A stretch of 64,000 nucleotides of DNA from Flavobacterium sp. (GCA_016721735.1 JADKHM010000005.1:14790-78789); one strand, 5' to 3'; shown: positions 1-10,209, counted from the stretch's first letter. The notes: generated from the sequence alone by a model not told the origin. Program-made: numbers and translations.

Positions 1-1584
1 TCCAATGACATTACCAATATCGAATCTATTTTAGATGTAGATCGCGCTTTATGGATGTTGGCTTTTGATAATGTCTTGGTCAACATAGACAGTTATATCG
101 GCACGTTCAAACAAAATTATTATCTGTATAAAGATGATAACGGTCGTTTTAATGCAATCGTTTGGGATTTGAATATGTCATTTGGTGTATTTACACAAAC
201 TGGAACCATCAATTTAAGCAATACAACTGCAAAAAAGCAAATGACACATCTTTTGCATGCCAATGATGCTGCGTGGCCATTGGTTCAGAAACTTCTAAGT
301 GTGCCAAAATACAAGAGAATGTACCTTGCTCATTTTCGAACGATTCTGGAAGAAAATTTTTCAAACAATAGTTATTATACGACAGCCCAATCTTATCAAA
401 GTCTGATCGCACCTTCCGTTCAAGCGGATTCAAATAAATTTTTTACTTACGCTCAATTTCAAAGTAACTTGACGACAGACAATACTGGCGGTATGAATCC
501 CGCTCCAGGCATAACGAATTTGATGAATGGTAGATATACCTATTTGACTGCCTTAACAGATTTTACAAATACAAGACCTATCATAACCGCAGTGGCTCCA
601 GTGGTGGAAAATCCGATGATTAATAGCGATGTATTTATCACTGCAAATGTTATTAATTCTAATACAACTGGAGTATTTTTAGGATATCGTAGCAATGAAA
701 AACTCGCATTTACGAAAGTGCAAATGCTTGATGATGGTTTGCATGGTGATGGCGCTGCCGGAGATAATGTATATGGTGCAAGCATCAACGTAAGTAATGT
801 ATTTATGCAATATTATGTGTATGCAGAAAATAACAATGTCGGGCAATTCTCGCCAGAACGTGCTGAACATGAATTCTATAGCTTGAACGCTAGTTATCCA
901 ACAATTAACCCAGGCGATTTGGTGATTAATGAAATCATGGCTCAAAATACACTTACGATTACAGATGCCAATGGTGAATATGAAGATTGGATTGAGTTGC
1001 ATAACAATACCAATACAACTTTGAGCTTAGATAATTTGTTCTTGACAGATAGTAGCACCAATCTCATTAAATGGCAATTTCCAAATGGAATTACTATTGA
1101 ACCCGATGGATACTTAATTGTTTGGGCAGATGAAGATGGTGGTCAGGAAGGATTACACGCAAGTTTTAAATTATCTAGTAGTGGAGAAAGTGTCATCCTT
1201 GCTTATGCAAACGGAACCATTTTAGATAGCGTTGATTATGGATTGCAAACTGCGGATCTTGGTTATGCAAGAATTCCAAATGGAACAGGAAACTTTGTCA
1301 TTACTGGATCGACTTTCAATTATAACAATCAACTTTTGTCTATTTCTGAAGTTGAATTCAAACAAAACTTGAGTGTTTTTCCAAACCCAACTAACGGAAG
1401 TTTAACGATACAAAACAAACAATATGATATAAATAAAATTGTGCTGTACAATCTACAAGGGCAATCACTGTTTGAAAATACTTACCAAAATCAAAATACT
1501 ATTTCCGTTGACCTTTCAGATTATCCCAATGGATTTTATATGCTCATTGTCAATAATCAAACATTAAAAATAATAAAGAACTAA
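1..1584 (+). CDS. CotH kinase family T9SS surface protein (5' end outside window)
   Basis: The frame is open from the first base, so the start lies upstream; 527 residues are visible. The first ~60 residues carry the end of a CotH kinase domain, including the WDLNMSFGVF segment. A middle Ig-like stretch is followed by a lamin-tail domain (about residues 300-410, with NEIMAQN and DWIELHN). The end is a T9SS type A sorting domain (FPNP near residue 460, ending KIIKN). CotH proteins of Bacillus are spore-coat protein kinases; in Bacteroidetes they are secreted and their targets are unknown. Only 2 nt separate it from the YHYH gene, so the two are probably co-transcribed. Family assignment is firm, function is not. 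Confidence 0.88.
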   Translation, partial: SNDITNIESILDVDRALWMLAFDNVLVNIDSYIGTFKQNYYLYKDDNGRFNAIVWDLNMSFGVFTQTGTINLSNTTAKKQMTHLLHANDAAWPLVQKLLSVPKYKRMYLAHFRTILEENFSNNSYYTTAQSYQSLIAPSVQADSNKFFTYAQFQSNLTTDNTGGMNPAPGITNLMNGRYTYLTALTDFTNTRPIITAVAPVVENPMINSDVFITANVINSNTTGVFLGYRSNEKLAFTKVQMLDDGLHGDGAAGDNVYGASINVSNVFMQYYVYAENNNVGQFSPERAEHEFYSLNASYPTINPGDLVINEIMAQNTLTITDANGEYEDWIELHNNTNTTLSLDNLFLTDSSTNLIKWQFPNGITIEPDGYLIVWADEDGGQEGLHASFKLSSSGESVILAYANGTILDSVDYGLQTADLGYARIPNGTGNFVITGSTFNYNNQLLSISEVEFKQNLSVFPNPTNGSLTIQNKQYDINKIVLYNLQGQSLFENTYQNQNTISVDLSDYPNGFYMLIVNNQTLKIIKN

Positions 1585-1586
1585 TT

Positions 1587-2969
1587 ATGAAAAAACATCT
1601 ATTTGCGTTACTTAGCCTAGCAACTGCAACAATTTCTTTTGCTCAAACCAATCCAGCAATAACGAGTTGGCTTCAAAACACAACGGGAATCACAGGTCGA
1701 CATTATGTTGCTCCAAATCCAACGCCAGTCGTTGATGCTGTTCTAGCAAATGTGCAATCTGTTCGTTATGATGATAATTATGTTTATGTTGCGGCGACTG
1801 GAATCCCTGCGTACATCACTGGTCCTTTTCAAGATGGAAATCCTTCCTTAGCCACAGCTCAAAACAAGATTTTTAGAATTACATTAAACCCTACGCAAAA
1901 TACTGGGACAGGTGTCGCAACTACTGGAGGAAATATTGGGATATTTAAGAATGGTGTCGCTTTATTTGATTATCGCGATGGTGTGGCGTGGAGTTCCACT
2001 ACAAACGCCTTGTGCGGTGGGCCAGGAAATCCACCATGTGCTGGCGGACCGGGCGCTACGCAAGCTTGGAACAGGGATGCCATACCTGCAGAAAAAGCAG
2101 GTTTTGATTGCGCTAAAGCACATCCAGCGATGGGAAATTATCACCACCACCAAAACCCGAGCGCATTCGATTTAGATTTAACCGTAATTTCTAATGTTTG
2201 TGATACTTATCCTTCGGATGGTCTATATGTAATCAACCCTTCACAACATTCCCCGCTGTTAGGATTTGCTTACGATGGTTTTCCAATTTATGGCGCTTAT
2301 GCCTATACAAATACAGATGGAACTGGTGAAATTGCAAGAATGAAATCTAGCTATCAGTTGCGAACTAATACTACAAGAACAAATGGACCTGCGATTAATC
2401 AAGTTGTTGGAACCCAGACAATGTTCAATGGCTATTTTAGAGAAGATTACGAATATGTGGCTCATAATGATGACCCGACCTATTTGGATATTCACAATGG
2501 TAGAGTTTGTAATACACCTGAATATCCAATTTCGTTATATCCGAATGGAATATACTGCTATTTTGCAACTATCGACGCCAACCATAATTCTGCTTATCCG
2601 TACGTTGTTGGTCCAACTTTTTACGGAAATAAATCAGCTACTACGGGAACAACTGTAACTACAGTTCCTGCAGGAGCACTAGTATATACATCAACCTTGG
2701 CTGCTACCTCATTTGAAGATTCAGATTTTAGAATTAAGATTGCACCTAATCCAGCGCAAGAGTTTATTGCCATTCAATCACAAATGGCAGAACAAGATAT
2801 GACTGTTGAATTGATTGACGAATTGGGTAAAATCATCAAAACTGGAAAAATACTTCAAGGAAGTACTTTAAGCATTATCGAAACGGACACGGTATATAAC
2901 GGTTTATATTTATTGAGAATTTCAAACCAAAAAGATTCAAAAGTTTTTAAAGTCATCATCGACAAATAA
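1587..2969 (+). CDS. YHYH domain-containing T9SS secreted protein
   Basis: This 460-residue protein has a signal peptide ending at SFAQ near residue 20. Its YHYH-family core has YHHH at residues 185-188 and DGFPIYGAY further on. A cysteine-rich GGPGNPPCAGGPG loop precedes the core. The last ~75 residues form a T9SS sorting domain (IAPNP, ending VFKVIIDK). The biochemical role of YHYH proteins is unknown to me; the histidine cluster suggests metal binding (inference). It lies between the CotH gene and the sulfatase on the same strand, as part of a secreted-protein cluster. The fourth motif residue is His in place of the YHYH pattern. Confidence 0.85.
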   Translation: MKKHLFALLSLATATISFAQTNPAITSWLQNTTGITGRHYVAPNPTPVVDAVLANVQSVRYDDNYVYVAATGIPAYITGPFQDGNPSLATAQNKIFRITLNPTQNTGTGVATTGGNIGIFKNGVALFDYRDGVAWSSTTNALCGGPGNPPCAGGPGATQAWNRDAIPAEKAGFDCAKAHPAMGNYHHHQNPSAFDLDLTVISNVCDTYPSDGLYVINPSQHSPLLGFAYDGFPIYGAYAYTNTDGTGEIARMKSSYQLRTNTTRTNGPAINQVVGTQTMFNGYFREDYEYVAHNDDPTYLDIHNGRVCNTPEYPISLYPNGIYCYFATIDANHNSAYPYVVGPTFYGNKSATTGTTVTTVPAGALVYTSTLAATSFEDSDFRIKIAPNPAQEFIAIQSQMAEQDMTVELIDELGKIIKTGKILQGSTLSIIETDTVYNGLYLLRISNQKDSKVFKVIIDK

Positions 2970-3055
2970 AAATCTAGAAATTTAGGAAAAGAGGTTTAAT
3001 TTTATATGAAGTTAAACCTTTTTGGTCTTACAGAATTACACATAAATCGCTCACG

Positions 3056-4648
3056 ATGAGAAAAATACTTTTAGTTCTATTGTTCGTTTTAGGAATCAGT
3101 TATTCGCATGCACAAAGAAATGTAGTGCTCATCATAGCCGACGATATCGGAAAAGACTATTGCGATTTCTATACAGATCATGCGGCAAACACGGTTAATT
3201 TTACAAATATCAAGCGACTCTTAAATCGTGGCGTCGTTTTTAACAATGCCTGGTCAAATCCGTTATGTTCCCCTACTCGCGCTGGTATTCTGACGGGGCG
3301 CTATAGCTTTAGAACTGGAGTTGGAGATGTTGTCGACGGCAGTAATCCGAAGCTGAGTCTAACAGAGAATATCATTCCTAAAGTCTTAAATATTTTTTCT
3401 CCCAACGGAATTTCAAAAGCATGCGTAGGCAAATGGCACGTAACCACTGGCGGTCCAGTCGGTTACAATTATCCTACAACTATGGGATTCGATCATTTTG
3501 AAGGCAGTCTTGCCGGTGCCTTGGGTCAAACAGGTCAATTGGCAATAGGCTTTTATAATTGGACAAAAATCACCAATGGTGTGAATTCCACTTGTACCAA
3601 TTACGCTACTACTGAAAATGTAAACAATGCCATTTCATATGTCAATAGCCAGCCTTCTTCCAAACCTTTTTACTTACAATTGGCTTTCAATTCGCCGCAT
3701 ACTCCTTATCATCTGCCGCCTTCAAACCTAATTGCCACAACTACGCTATCGGGTACACAAAACGATATCACCGCTAATCCAGTTTCGTATTATCAAGCTA
3801 TGGTAGAAGCGATGGATACTGAAATCGGACGTTTTTTTGACTATCTCATCAGCACAGGAAAATGGGATAACACAGACATTATATTTATTGGCGATAATGG
3901 AGATGAGAATCTTGTTGCCCAAACGAATCCGTCTAAAGGTAGTCTTTATCAAGGTGGAATTGCGGTGCCATTTATTATTTCTGGTCCTGATGTCGTTAAT
4001 CCCAACAGAACCAGCGATGCTTTGGTCAATACCGTCGATTTGTTTGCAACCATTCAAGAACTTTTTGGAAATAGCAACTGGCAAAGTCAAATCCCAACTA
4101 CTATTGTAGATAGCAAGAGTATTCTCCCTATTCTCAATAATACCGCAACTAGCATTCGTCCATGGGCTTTTTCAGAAGTGTTCAGAGTTACTCCTTTGGC
4201 TTCCGATGGAAAAGCAATACGAAATGAAACCTATAAATTGATCAAGTTTGCAAACGGAACCGAAACCTTTTTTAATTTACAACTAGATCCTTCCGAATCT
4301 AACAATCTACTGACAACGGCAATGACGAATGATGATGTCAACAATTACAATTATTTGTGTTCTGAAATGGCAACTTTGGTGGGAGCTGGAATAACTTGTA
4401 CGCCACTTTCTTCCCAATCATTCGATGCAAATTCAATAGAAATAACCGTAGAACAAAATCCATTTCAATCCAACATCAAGATTAATGGCGTTCAAACTGG
4501 AGATAAATTTCAATTATATTCCATCAATGGAGCCTTAATTTACGAAGGTAAAAACCTTGCGACAAAGGATTTTTCAGACTTGAGCAAAGGCATCTATTTC
4601 GTGAAATTAGTGGCTCAAAAGAAGACTTTCAAAGTAATCAAAGATTAA
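3056..4648 (+). CDS. Sulfatase (type I, formylglycine-dependent), T9SS-secreted
   Basis: This 530-residue protein has a signal peptide to about residue 19 (SHAQ) and then a type I sulfatase fold. Asp29-Asp30 fit the metal site, and CSPTR at 71-75 is the C-x-P-x-R signature whose Cys71 must become formylglycine. GKWH at 125-128 supplies the usual Lys and His, and a later GDNGDEN gives further metal ligands. The end is a T9SS sorting domain (ending FKVIKD). Members hydrolyse sulfate esters, often on algal or host glycans; the substrate cannot be read here. The next gene, 10 nt downstream, encodes a formylglycine-generating enzyme, so the pair is probably an enzyme with its maturase. Confidence 0.93.
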   Translation: MRKILLVLLFVLGISYSHAQRNVVLIIADDIGKDYCDFYTDHAANTVNFTNIKRLLNRGVVFNNAWSNPLCSPTRAGILTGRYSFRTGVGDVVDGSNPKLSLTENIIPKVLNIFSPNGISKACVGKWHVTTGGPVGYNYPTTMGFDHFEGSLAGALGQTGQLAIGFYNWTKITNGVNSTCTNYATTENVNNAISYVNSQPSSKPFYLQLAFNSPHTPYHLPPSNLIATTTLSGTQNDITANPVSYYQAMVEAMDTEIGRFFDYLISTGKWDNTDIIFIGDNGDENLVAQTNPSKGSLYQGGIAVPFIISGPDVVNPNRTSDALVNTVDLFATIQELFGNSNWQSQIPTTIVDSKSILPILNNTATSIRPWAFSEVFRVTPLASDGKAIRNETYKLIKFANGTETFFNLQLDPSESNNLLTTAMTNDDVNNYNYLCSEMATLVGAGITCTPLSSQSFDANSIEITVEQNPFQSNIKINGVQTGDKFQLYSINGALIYEGKNLATKDFSDLSKGIYFVKLVAQKKTFKVIKD

Positions 4649-4658
4649 AGAGATCTAC

Positions 4659-5699
4659 GTGATGAAGACATTTTGTTTCGGATTGACTTTATTGATACTT
4701 TTTGTTGTTGGTTGTAAAAATGAATCAACTTCAAAAGTAATTCCAATCACTGCACCCAAATCAAATTCTGGAAAGTATTACTCCCACGATAATATGATTT
4801 ATATTAAAGGAGGTTCGTTTGAAATGGGCGCAGATAATAATCAAGCCGCTCAAGACGAATATCCAAAGCATCTCGTTGAACTGAGTGGTTTTTGGATAGA
4901 TAAGACCGAAGTTACCAATGCACAGTTCGCACAATTTGTTGCTGAAACAAACTATGTCACTACCGCAGAAAAGAAAATCGATTGGGAAGCTTTGAAAAAA
5001 CAATTGCCGCCCGGAACGCCAAAACCTTCAGAAGACCAATTAAGGCCGGGAGCGCTTGTATTTCAAATCGTCAAAACAGAACGCGACTATTGGTGGAAAA
5101 TGGAAACTGGAGCCAATTGGAAACATCCCTCAGGTCCACAATCAGATATCATTGGTAAAGAGAATTATCCAGTTGTTCAAGTTTCTTGGGATGATGCTCA
5201 AGCTTATTGCCGCTGGGCAAAGAAACGATTACCAACAGAGGCAGAATGGGAATTTGCGGCACGTGGTGGACTAACAAACAATGTCTATTCTTGGGGAAAC
5301 GAACCGGTAGACGAAGGAAAACCAAAAACAAATAGTTGGCAAGGTGAATTTCCTTACTTCAATACCAACATTGACTTATATCTGAAATCTGCACCTGTCA
5401 AAACCTTTCCAACGAACGGTTACGGGTTGTATGACATGGCGGGAAATGTGTGGGAATGGTGCCAAGATTGGTACGACTACAATTACTACAGCTTGGTTTC
5501 TAAGGGAGTGAAAAATCCGAAAGGCCCGACAAAGAGTTATGATCCTGATGATCTCTATGCTTCAAAAAAGACAATTCGTGGTGGTTCTTTTTTATGTAAT
5601 GATGGTTACTGTTCAGGTTATCGAAATGCCCGAAGAATGAAAGAAACACCAGACACAGGCATGGAACATATTGGATTTCGATGTGTTTCAAATCAATAA
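4659..5699 (+). CDS. Formylglycine-generating enzyme family lipoprotein (sulfatase maturase)
   Basis: This 346-residue protein has a lipoprotein signal peptide (lipobox VVGC, Cys19). The FGE/SUMF1 fold runs from GGSFEMGADN near residue 52 to GFRCV at the end. The C-terminal segment RGGSFLCNDGYCSGYR holds Cys313 and Cys318 in the C-x4-C spacing of the copper-binding cysteines of true FGEs. Many SUMF1-like proteins lack these, so this one is likely catalytic, oxidising the sulfatase Cys71 to formylglycine. The lipobox places it in the periplasm, where it could act before the sulfatase crosses the outer membrane by T9SS (inference). Confidence 0.9.
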   Translation: MMKTFCFGLTLLILFVVGCKNESTSKVIPITAPKSNSGKYYSHDNMIYIKGGSFEMGADNNQAAQDEYPKHLVELSGFWIDKTEVTNAQFAQFVAETNYVTTAEKKIDWEALKKQLPPGTPKPSEDQLRPGALVFQIVKTERDYWWKMETGANWKHPSGPQSDIIGKENYPVVQVSWDDAQAYCRWAKKRLPTEAEWEFAARGGLTNNVYSWGNEPVDEGKPKTNSWQGEFPYFNTNIDLYLKSAPVKTFPTNGYGLYDMAGNVWEWCQDWYDYNYYSLVSKGVKNPKGPTKSYDPDDLYASKKTIRGGSFLCNDGYCSGYRNARRMKETPDTGMEHIGFRCVSNQ

Positions 5700-5731
5700 A
5701 AAACCGCCTTATTTCTAAAGCGGTTTTTTTA
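5699..5731 (+). terminator. Bidirectional rho-independent terminator
   Basis: AAACCGC and GCGGTTT arms enclose a short loop, with A-runs on the left and a T-run on the right. It lies between the convergent FGE and LRR genes and can serve both strands. Confidence 0.85.
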
Positions 5732-5753
5732 TTATTTGTTTTCACTACGATTA

Positions 5754-7082
5754 CTATTCTTTAATAAATTTCATAGTCTCATAGCTATTATTCGTTTTTA
5801 CTTTCATAAAATAAATACCATTTTGAAGGTTGGAAACATCTATTTTATTAGCATCCCTATAAATTGTTTTTATGACTCTACCATTGACGTCAATTATGAC
5901 TACACTTTCAATAGTTGCTGCACTACTAATATTCAAGTAATCACTTGCGGGATTGGGAAATAAAACCATCTTATTCTTGAAATCCTCTACAGTTTCAGTT
6001 GCGAAAACACCATTACTTGAACACTCAGAGTTTACTACCGTATCGTAATTCCCGTATAATAAAGCTTGATTTTGAATATAAACCTCTTGTTCCGGATCGC
6101 AGCAGACATAGGCCAAATTTGGATTACCATTAAAATCGATATATTGTTCAATTTTGAAATTTTTCAGTTTTAATTCTGTCAAATTATTATTTGAACAGGA
6201 AAGTATTTCAAGATTCTGAAAGTTATTTAAGTCAAGAGATGTTATTTGGTTATTTTCACAATACAAATTTCTAACATAGTATAGACTTCCGAAATTGATA
6301 GTTTGAAGCTGATTGCCTTGAACATAAACATTCTCCAAATTAAGATTGGCGCTTAAATCCAAAGTGGTGATATTAGTGTTGCTGATATTTAGGTTTACGA
6401 GCAATGGTTGATTCGTCAAATTTATAGAGGAAAGACCAATATTCTGTGCCGTTGTAAAACCGATGCCTATTTCTATAAGTCTAATGCAATCCGAAATGTT
6501 CAAAGTAGGTAGACTGCCGTAATAGGATAGTTTTCTTAAGTTAACCAAGTTGTCTAGGATTAAATTCAAATTAGTTGATGTGTCGGAAATTCTTAGCTCT
6601 CTTAGGTTGATATTATTAGACAAATCAACTGTGCTAGTAAAACCAGTATTTAACTCTAAGACTTTCAGATTTAGGTTATTAGATACATCGAAATTTGATA
6701 ATGTTTGTTGACCTGAAGCGCCACCTAAAATCAGTTCTTCCAAATTGGTTAATTGAGGAAAATTAAAGGAATTTGCATAACTGTTTAAAGAACTGATTGT
6801 CTTCAGATTGGTAAAGTACTGTAGACCTTCTAAATCGGTGAAAGGTAAATAATAGAAGTCTATATTAATGATATTCTCAGCTTCAGAAATACTAATTTCA
6901 CCATCATTATCTGTATCGACATTGGTGCTAACATTTCCGTTTAAGTCGATGAAACTGGTACTATACCCAACAGCAGGGGAATCTATAAGCGCGCCTTTTA
7001 GCAAAGAATCTGTAAAAGTTATATTTTGAGCATTGGCAAAATATAAACACAGAGAACAAGATAGAAGTATAATTTTTTTCAT
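5754..7082 (-). CDS. Leucine-rich repeat T9SS secreted protein
   Basis: I chose the start at 7082 because the residues after it (MKKIILLSCSLCLYFANAQ) form a clean signal peptide; a longer frame to 7130 adds unlikely residues. The 442-residue product has an EF-hand-like calcium loop (DTDNDGEISISE) near residue 55. An irregular leucine-rich repeat array of the kind LxxLxLxxNxxL fills about residues 70-340. The end is a T9SS domain (LFPNPASDYLNI, ending MKFIKE). Such LRR proteins are secreted adhesin or binding modules; the ligand is unknown. It is a single gene between two terminators. Confidence 0.87.
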   Translation of the reverse strand: MKKIILLSCSLCLYFANAQNITFTDSLLKGALIDSPAVGYSTSFIDLNGNVSTNVDTDNDGEISISEAENIINIDFYYLPFTDLEGLQYFTNLKTISSLNSYANSFNFPQLTNLEELILGGASGQQTLSNFDVSNNLNLKVLELNTGFTSTVDLSNNINLRELRISDTSTNLNLILDNLVNLRKLSYYGSLPTLNISDCIRLIEIGIGFTTAQNIGLSSINLTNQPLLVNLNISNTNITTLDLSANLNLENVYVQGNQLQTINFGSLYYVRNLYCENNQITSLDLNNFQNLEILSCSNNNLTELKLKNFKIEQYIDFNGNPNLAYVCCDPEQEVYIQNQALLYGNYDTVVNSECSSNGVFATETVEDFKNKMVLFPNPASDYLNISSAATIESVVIIDVNGRVIKTIYRDANKIDVSNLQNGIYFMKVKTNNSYETMKFIKE

Positions 7083-7217
7083 AGCATTTAGTTTAATTTT
7101 TTTTAAAGATATTACTAAAAATAATCCCATAACACGCTTTACAACAAATACTTATAAAATTTAACGCTCGTTTAAAGATTATTGCTGCTTTTCTCAAAAA
7201 ACTAGATTTTGCTTAAA

Positions 7218-7250
7218 CAAAAAAAAACCGCTTCGTTTCCGAAGCGGTTT
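7218..7250 (-). terminator. Terminator of the tail-collar/T9SS protein unit
   Basis: AAACCGCTTCG and CGAAGCGGTTT pair perfectly. The A-run at 7218-7228 becomes the U-run on the minus strand, 23 nt after the stop of the 772-residue gene. Confidence 0.88.
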
Positions 7251-7272
7251 CTCTTTTATAAAGACAATCTAA

Positions 7273-9591
7273 TTATCTTTTGATCACTCTTACCGTTTTC
7301 ACGTTAGCTCCTTGAGTTACAATAATGTTGTAAACTCCAGAAGGATATTGTGAACCGATTTCTAAGTTAGTGATAGCAGCAACAGATGCTTGACGTGCCT
7401 CAACCTCACGGCCTAACATATCATATACTCTTACTCCTACTTGATCCTCGCTTGATGTGTTTACATTCAATTTGAATGTTTCAGCATATGGGTTTGGATA
7501 AGCATTCACTTCATAGATAGCTAAAGCTGAACTAGTTTGTCTAGTAGCTGTAGGTGAAGTAGTGATCGTACACAATACTGTTCCTTGAACATAGCTCAAG
7601 TTATACAATACATCTACACGGATTGTGTAAGCAGTACTTGCAGCAGCTCCTCCTGACAATAATGGCAATTGGAATCTTGGGTTAGCTGTTGGATACTCTC
7701 TTGTTTGAGCTCCGTTAGTTACCACAAATTTATATCCTTGCGCTCCTAATACTTGTTGCGCATAGATAGTTGTCCATAAGTTATTGATTGAACTTCCACA
7801 AGATGGTGCAATCACTCTTGATGTTCCAGGAGTTGCTGGTGTAGAGATAGAACAAGCACTTCCGTACTCTGTATCTGGTCGGAAAATACCTCCAAATGCT
7901 AACAATACATCAACAGTATAAGTAGTTCCGAATGCAATATTCGAAATTCCTAAATCAACTAGGCTGAATCTGTTTACAATTTTGTCTACAGTTCCAACTA
8001 CAGTTGCTCCGTTTCTAACTCTAAATCTATAACCTGACACACTTGGTCTTACTTCACAAAAAATAGACTGCGAAATATCGGTCAGTGTACTGCCACAAAC
8101 CGGATTGGACACGTAAGTAGTTCGAGGTGCTGAAGGCGTAGTAACCGTACATAAAGATCCATACGCTCTCCAATAACCACCTGACTTAGCCGAAACTTCA
8201 ACCGTGTAGTTAGTTCCTAAAGTTGCGCCACCAGGCAACAGCGTTAAATTAAAACTGTTCGTTAGCGAATCATAGGTGCGTACAGTAGCGCCATTGGTTA
8301 CTTTAAAGCGAAATCCTTGTATCGTTCCCAATTGTGCAAAAGCATTTATTAATGGTTCGCAAAATAAACTGGTCTGAATCAATGGTAAAACCACATTGCA
8401 ACTTTGAGCAAGTAAATTGGAAGTTGGTGTTGCTTCATCTGTTGTACCATCGCAATTGTCATCAATGCCGTTAGCAAGAACTTCAGATGCATTAGGATTT
8501 ACTGCAGCATTAGAATCATTGCAATCAACGCCACTTGAAGTTAATACATAACCCGAAAGTTGCGTACAGGATAACACTTGTGGACTATTTGACGTAAATC
8601 CATCGCCGTCCGCATCTACATAATAGAGCGTTCCCGCATTAACTGTAATACTTTTTGAATCCGTAACCACGCCACATGAGCCACCTGTGGAAGTTAATGT
8701 TAAAGTCACGCTAGAAGGCGCATTTAAAGCAGCCGTATAAGTTGTTGTTGCTGGAGTTAAACCATCGTTATTGGTAAATGTACCTCCTGCTCCACCATCA
8801 CTCCATATTGCTCCAGTAGCACTACCACCAAATGATCCATTCAACGCAGCAGAAGTTCCGCCTTGACAAATCGCTGACATCGCGCCGCCTGCAAGTGCAG
8901 TTGGATTCTCAATAATTTGGATTGAAACTGAATCTGTCATTGAAACGCTTGGACAAGAACCTCCATCACGAGTTGCAAAAACTCGATAGGTACCAGCTTG
9001 TGTTAAATTTCCAAAATTGATGGCAGCACCAGTACCACTTTGGGTAGGAATACTTATTGCAACTCCATTTCCATCTGTTAACGCATAGGTAACTCCTAAC
9101 TCTGAGCTACTAAGTCCAATTGGCATACCAGCGCCTCCAGAACAGTAGGATCCACCTCCGGTAACAGTATATGCGGTAGGATCAACACATGGAACGGCAA
9201 TAGTGACGAATGACCCACATTGTGTAGTTGTCAAATTCGTATCAAATGGATCGTATTGCCCGCCCGGTGCAGCAGTCGCATCAGAGATAAACGAATAATA
9301 AGGTTGTCCGTCATAAGAAACAACCCAACGGTTTTCTAGTGTTCCAATTTCAGTGCCTAATGCATAATATAGATAAGCTACAGTTGTCGTAGCAGTTCCT
9401 TCTAAATTAATCGCTAAAGCCCCGTTGTAATATACTGGTCGTCCGTTATAGCTGGTATTAGCGACATCGCCACCTTGTGTTAATGATCCTGTGCTATCGA
9501 CACAAGAACCAGTTATATTTAAACTCTGTGCGTTACTTTGAAAAGCAAGAATAACGAACAAAATTCCTAGTAATTTATTTTTTAATTTCAT
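7273..9591 (-). CDS. Large T9SS secreted protein with MopE-like metal-binding segment and CGS repeats
   Basis: This 772-residue protein has a signal peptide (to QSNAQ, residue 22). Ig-like/PKD-like segments rich in Gly, Thr and Ser follow. Near residues 340-400 is a MopE-type putative metal-binding segment (DADGDGF, DCNDSNAAVNP, DDNCDGTTDE). About three ~95-residue repeats come next, each opening with a Cys-bearing segment and carrying a YRFRV/YKFVV strand. The end is a T9SS sorting domain (AYPNP, ending VRVIKR). It is the last gene after three exported tail-collar proteins on the same strand, 37 nt from the nearest, so it is probably co-expressed with them. Its repeats match the lipoprotein at 14271-15002. 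An adhesive role is inferred. Confidence 0.8.
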   Translation of the reverse strand: MKLKNKLLGILFVILAFQSNAQSLNITGSCVDSTGSLTQGGDVANTSYNGRPVYYNGALAINLEGTATTTVAYLYYALGTEIGTLENRWVVSYDGQPYYSFISDATAAPGGQYDPFDTNLTTTQCGSFVTIAVPCVDPTAYTVTGGGSYCSGGAGMPIGLSSSELGVTYALTDGNGVAISIPTQSGTGAAINFGNLTQAGTYRVFATRDGGSCPSVSMTDSVSIQIIENPTALAGGAMSAICQGGTSAALNGSFGGSATGAIWSDGGAGGTFTNNDGLTPATTTYTAALNAPSSVTLTLTSTGGSCGVVTDSKSITVNAGTLYYVDADGDGFTSNSPQVLSCTQLSGYVLTSSGVDCNDSNAAVNPNASEVLANGIDDNCDGTTDEATPTSNLLAQSCNVVLPLIQTSLFCEPLINAFAQLGTIQGFRFKVTNGATVRTYDSLTNSFNLTLLPGGATLGTNYTVEVSAKSGGYWRAYGSLCTVTTPSAPRTTYVSNPVCGSTLTDISQSIFCEVRPSVSGYRFRVRNGATVVGTVDKIVNRFSLVDLGISNIAFGTTYTVDVLLAFGGIFRPDTEYGSACSISTPATPGTSRVIAPSCGSSINNLWTTIYAQQVLGAQGYKFVVTNGAQTREYPTANPRFQLPLLSGGAAASTAYTIRVDVLYNLSYVQGTVLCTITTSPTATRQTSSALAIYEVNAYPNPYAETFKLNVNTSSEDQVGVRVYDMLGREVEARQASVAAITNLEIGSQYPSGVYNIIVTQGANVKTVRVIKR

Positions 9592-9627
9592 GTCTTCTTA
9601 TTTTATTATTAAGGAAATTGCCCATTA

Positions 9628-10209
9628 TTAATTTTGAGTTGGAAAAATACCATAAACCGAAATGATATAGTTTATTCCTAAGTAAGGTTGCGATATATCA
9701 ATCGGATTTGGAGTAGCTAATCCCGCAGAACCCGTAGTTCCCATACTGGTATTGGAAGAAGTGGCAAATTCTTTATCTAAGGCACCTGTATTTGCTAGTA
9801 CAGCATTTGAAGGACTACTTGTTGTCCCTGCTCCCGTATTCGCTCCTACTGAATGAGTATGAGCTGGTAAATTAGCTGTCGATAAGGTCGCAGTTCTAGA
9901 ACCTGCTGATTCCCCTACTATTCTATTTGTTAATCCTGGTCCTTGACCAACCCCAATTAACGTTCTCCCTCTATAATCAGGCAGCGCAAAAGTTACTTGA
10001 CCGTCCCCTCCGTAGGTAGTTCCTATCAGATTAAATAAAGTTTCATATTCTGAGATTGGCACAAGTGATCCATCACATTTTAACCATCCTATTGGCGCAA
10101 AATTAAATCCAACCGCTGCAATTTCGCCAACGAATGGAGTTTGTGAGTAGGATTTTTGTGAACTGAAAAGCACTAAAAAAAGTACGGTTACTGACAATAT
10201 TTTTTTCAT
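9628..10209 (-). CDS. Exported phage tail collar domain protein, copy 1
   Basis: This 193-residue protein has a signal peptide (MKKILSVTVLFLVLFSS) and a phage tail collar domain. The collar pattern is clear: GWLKCDG, LIGTTYGGDGQVTFALPDYRGR and an HTHSVGANTGAGTTSSP loop, ending GINYIISVYGIFPTQN. Collar domains occur in phage tail fibres and in the bacterial 'microcystin-dependent protein' family. The signal peptide and absence of other phage genes favour a host-encoded exported protein. It is the third of three tandem paralogues and precedes the large T9SS protein by 36 nt. Confidence 0.85.
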   Translation of the reverse strand: MKKILSVTVLFLVLFSSQKSYSQTPFVGEIAAVGFNFAPIGWLKCDGSLVPISEYETLFNLIGTTYGGDGQVTFALPDYRGRTLIGVGQGPGLTNRIVGESAGSRTATLSTANLPAHTHSVGANTGAGTTSSPSNAVLANTGALDKEFATSSNTSMGTTGSAGLATPNPIDISQPYLGINYIISVYGIFPTQN

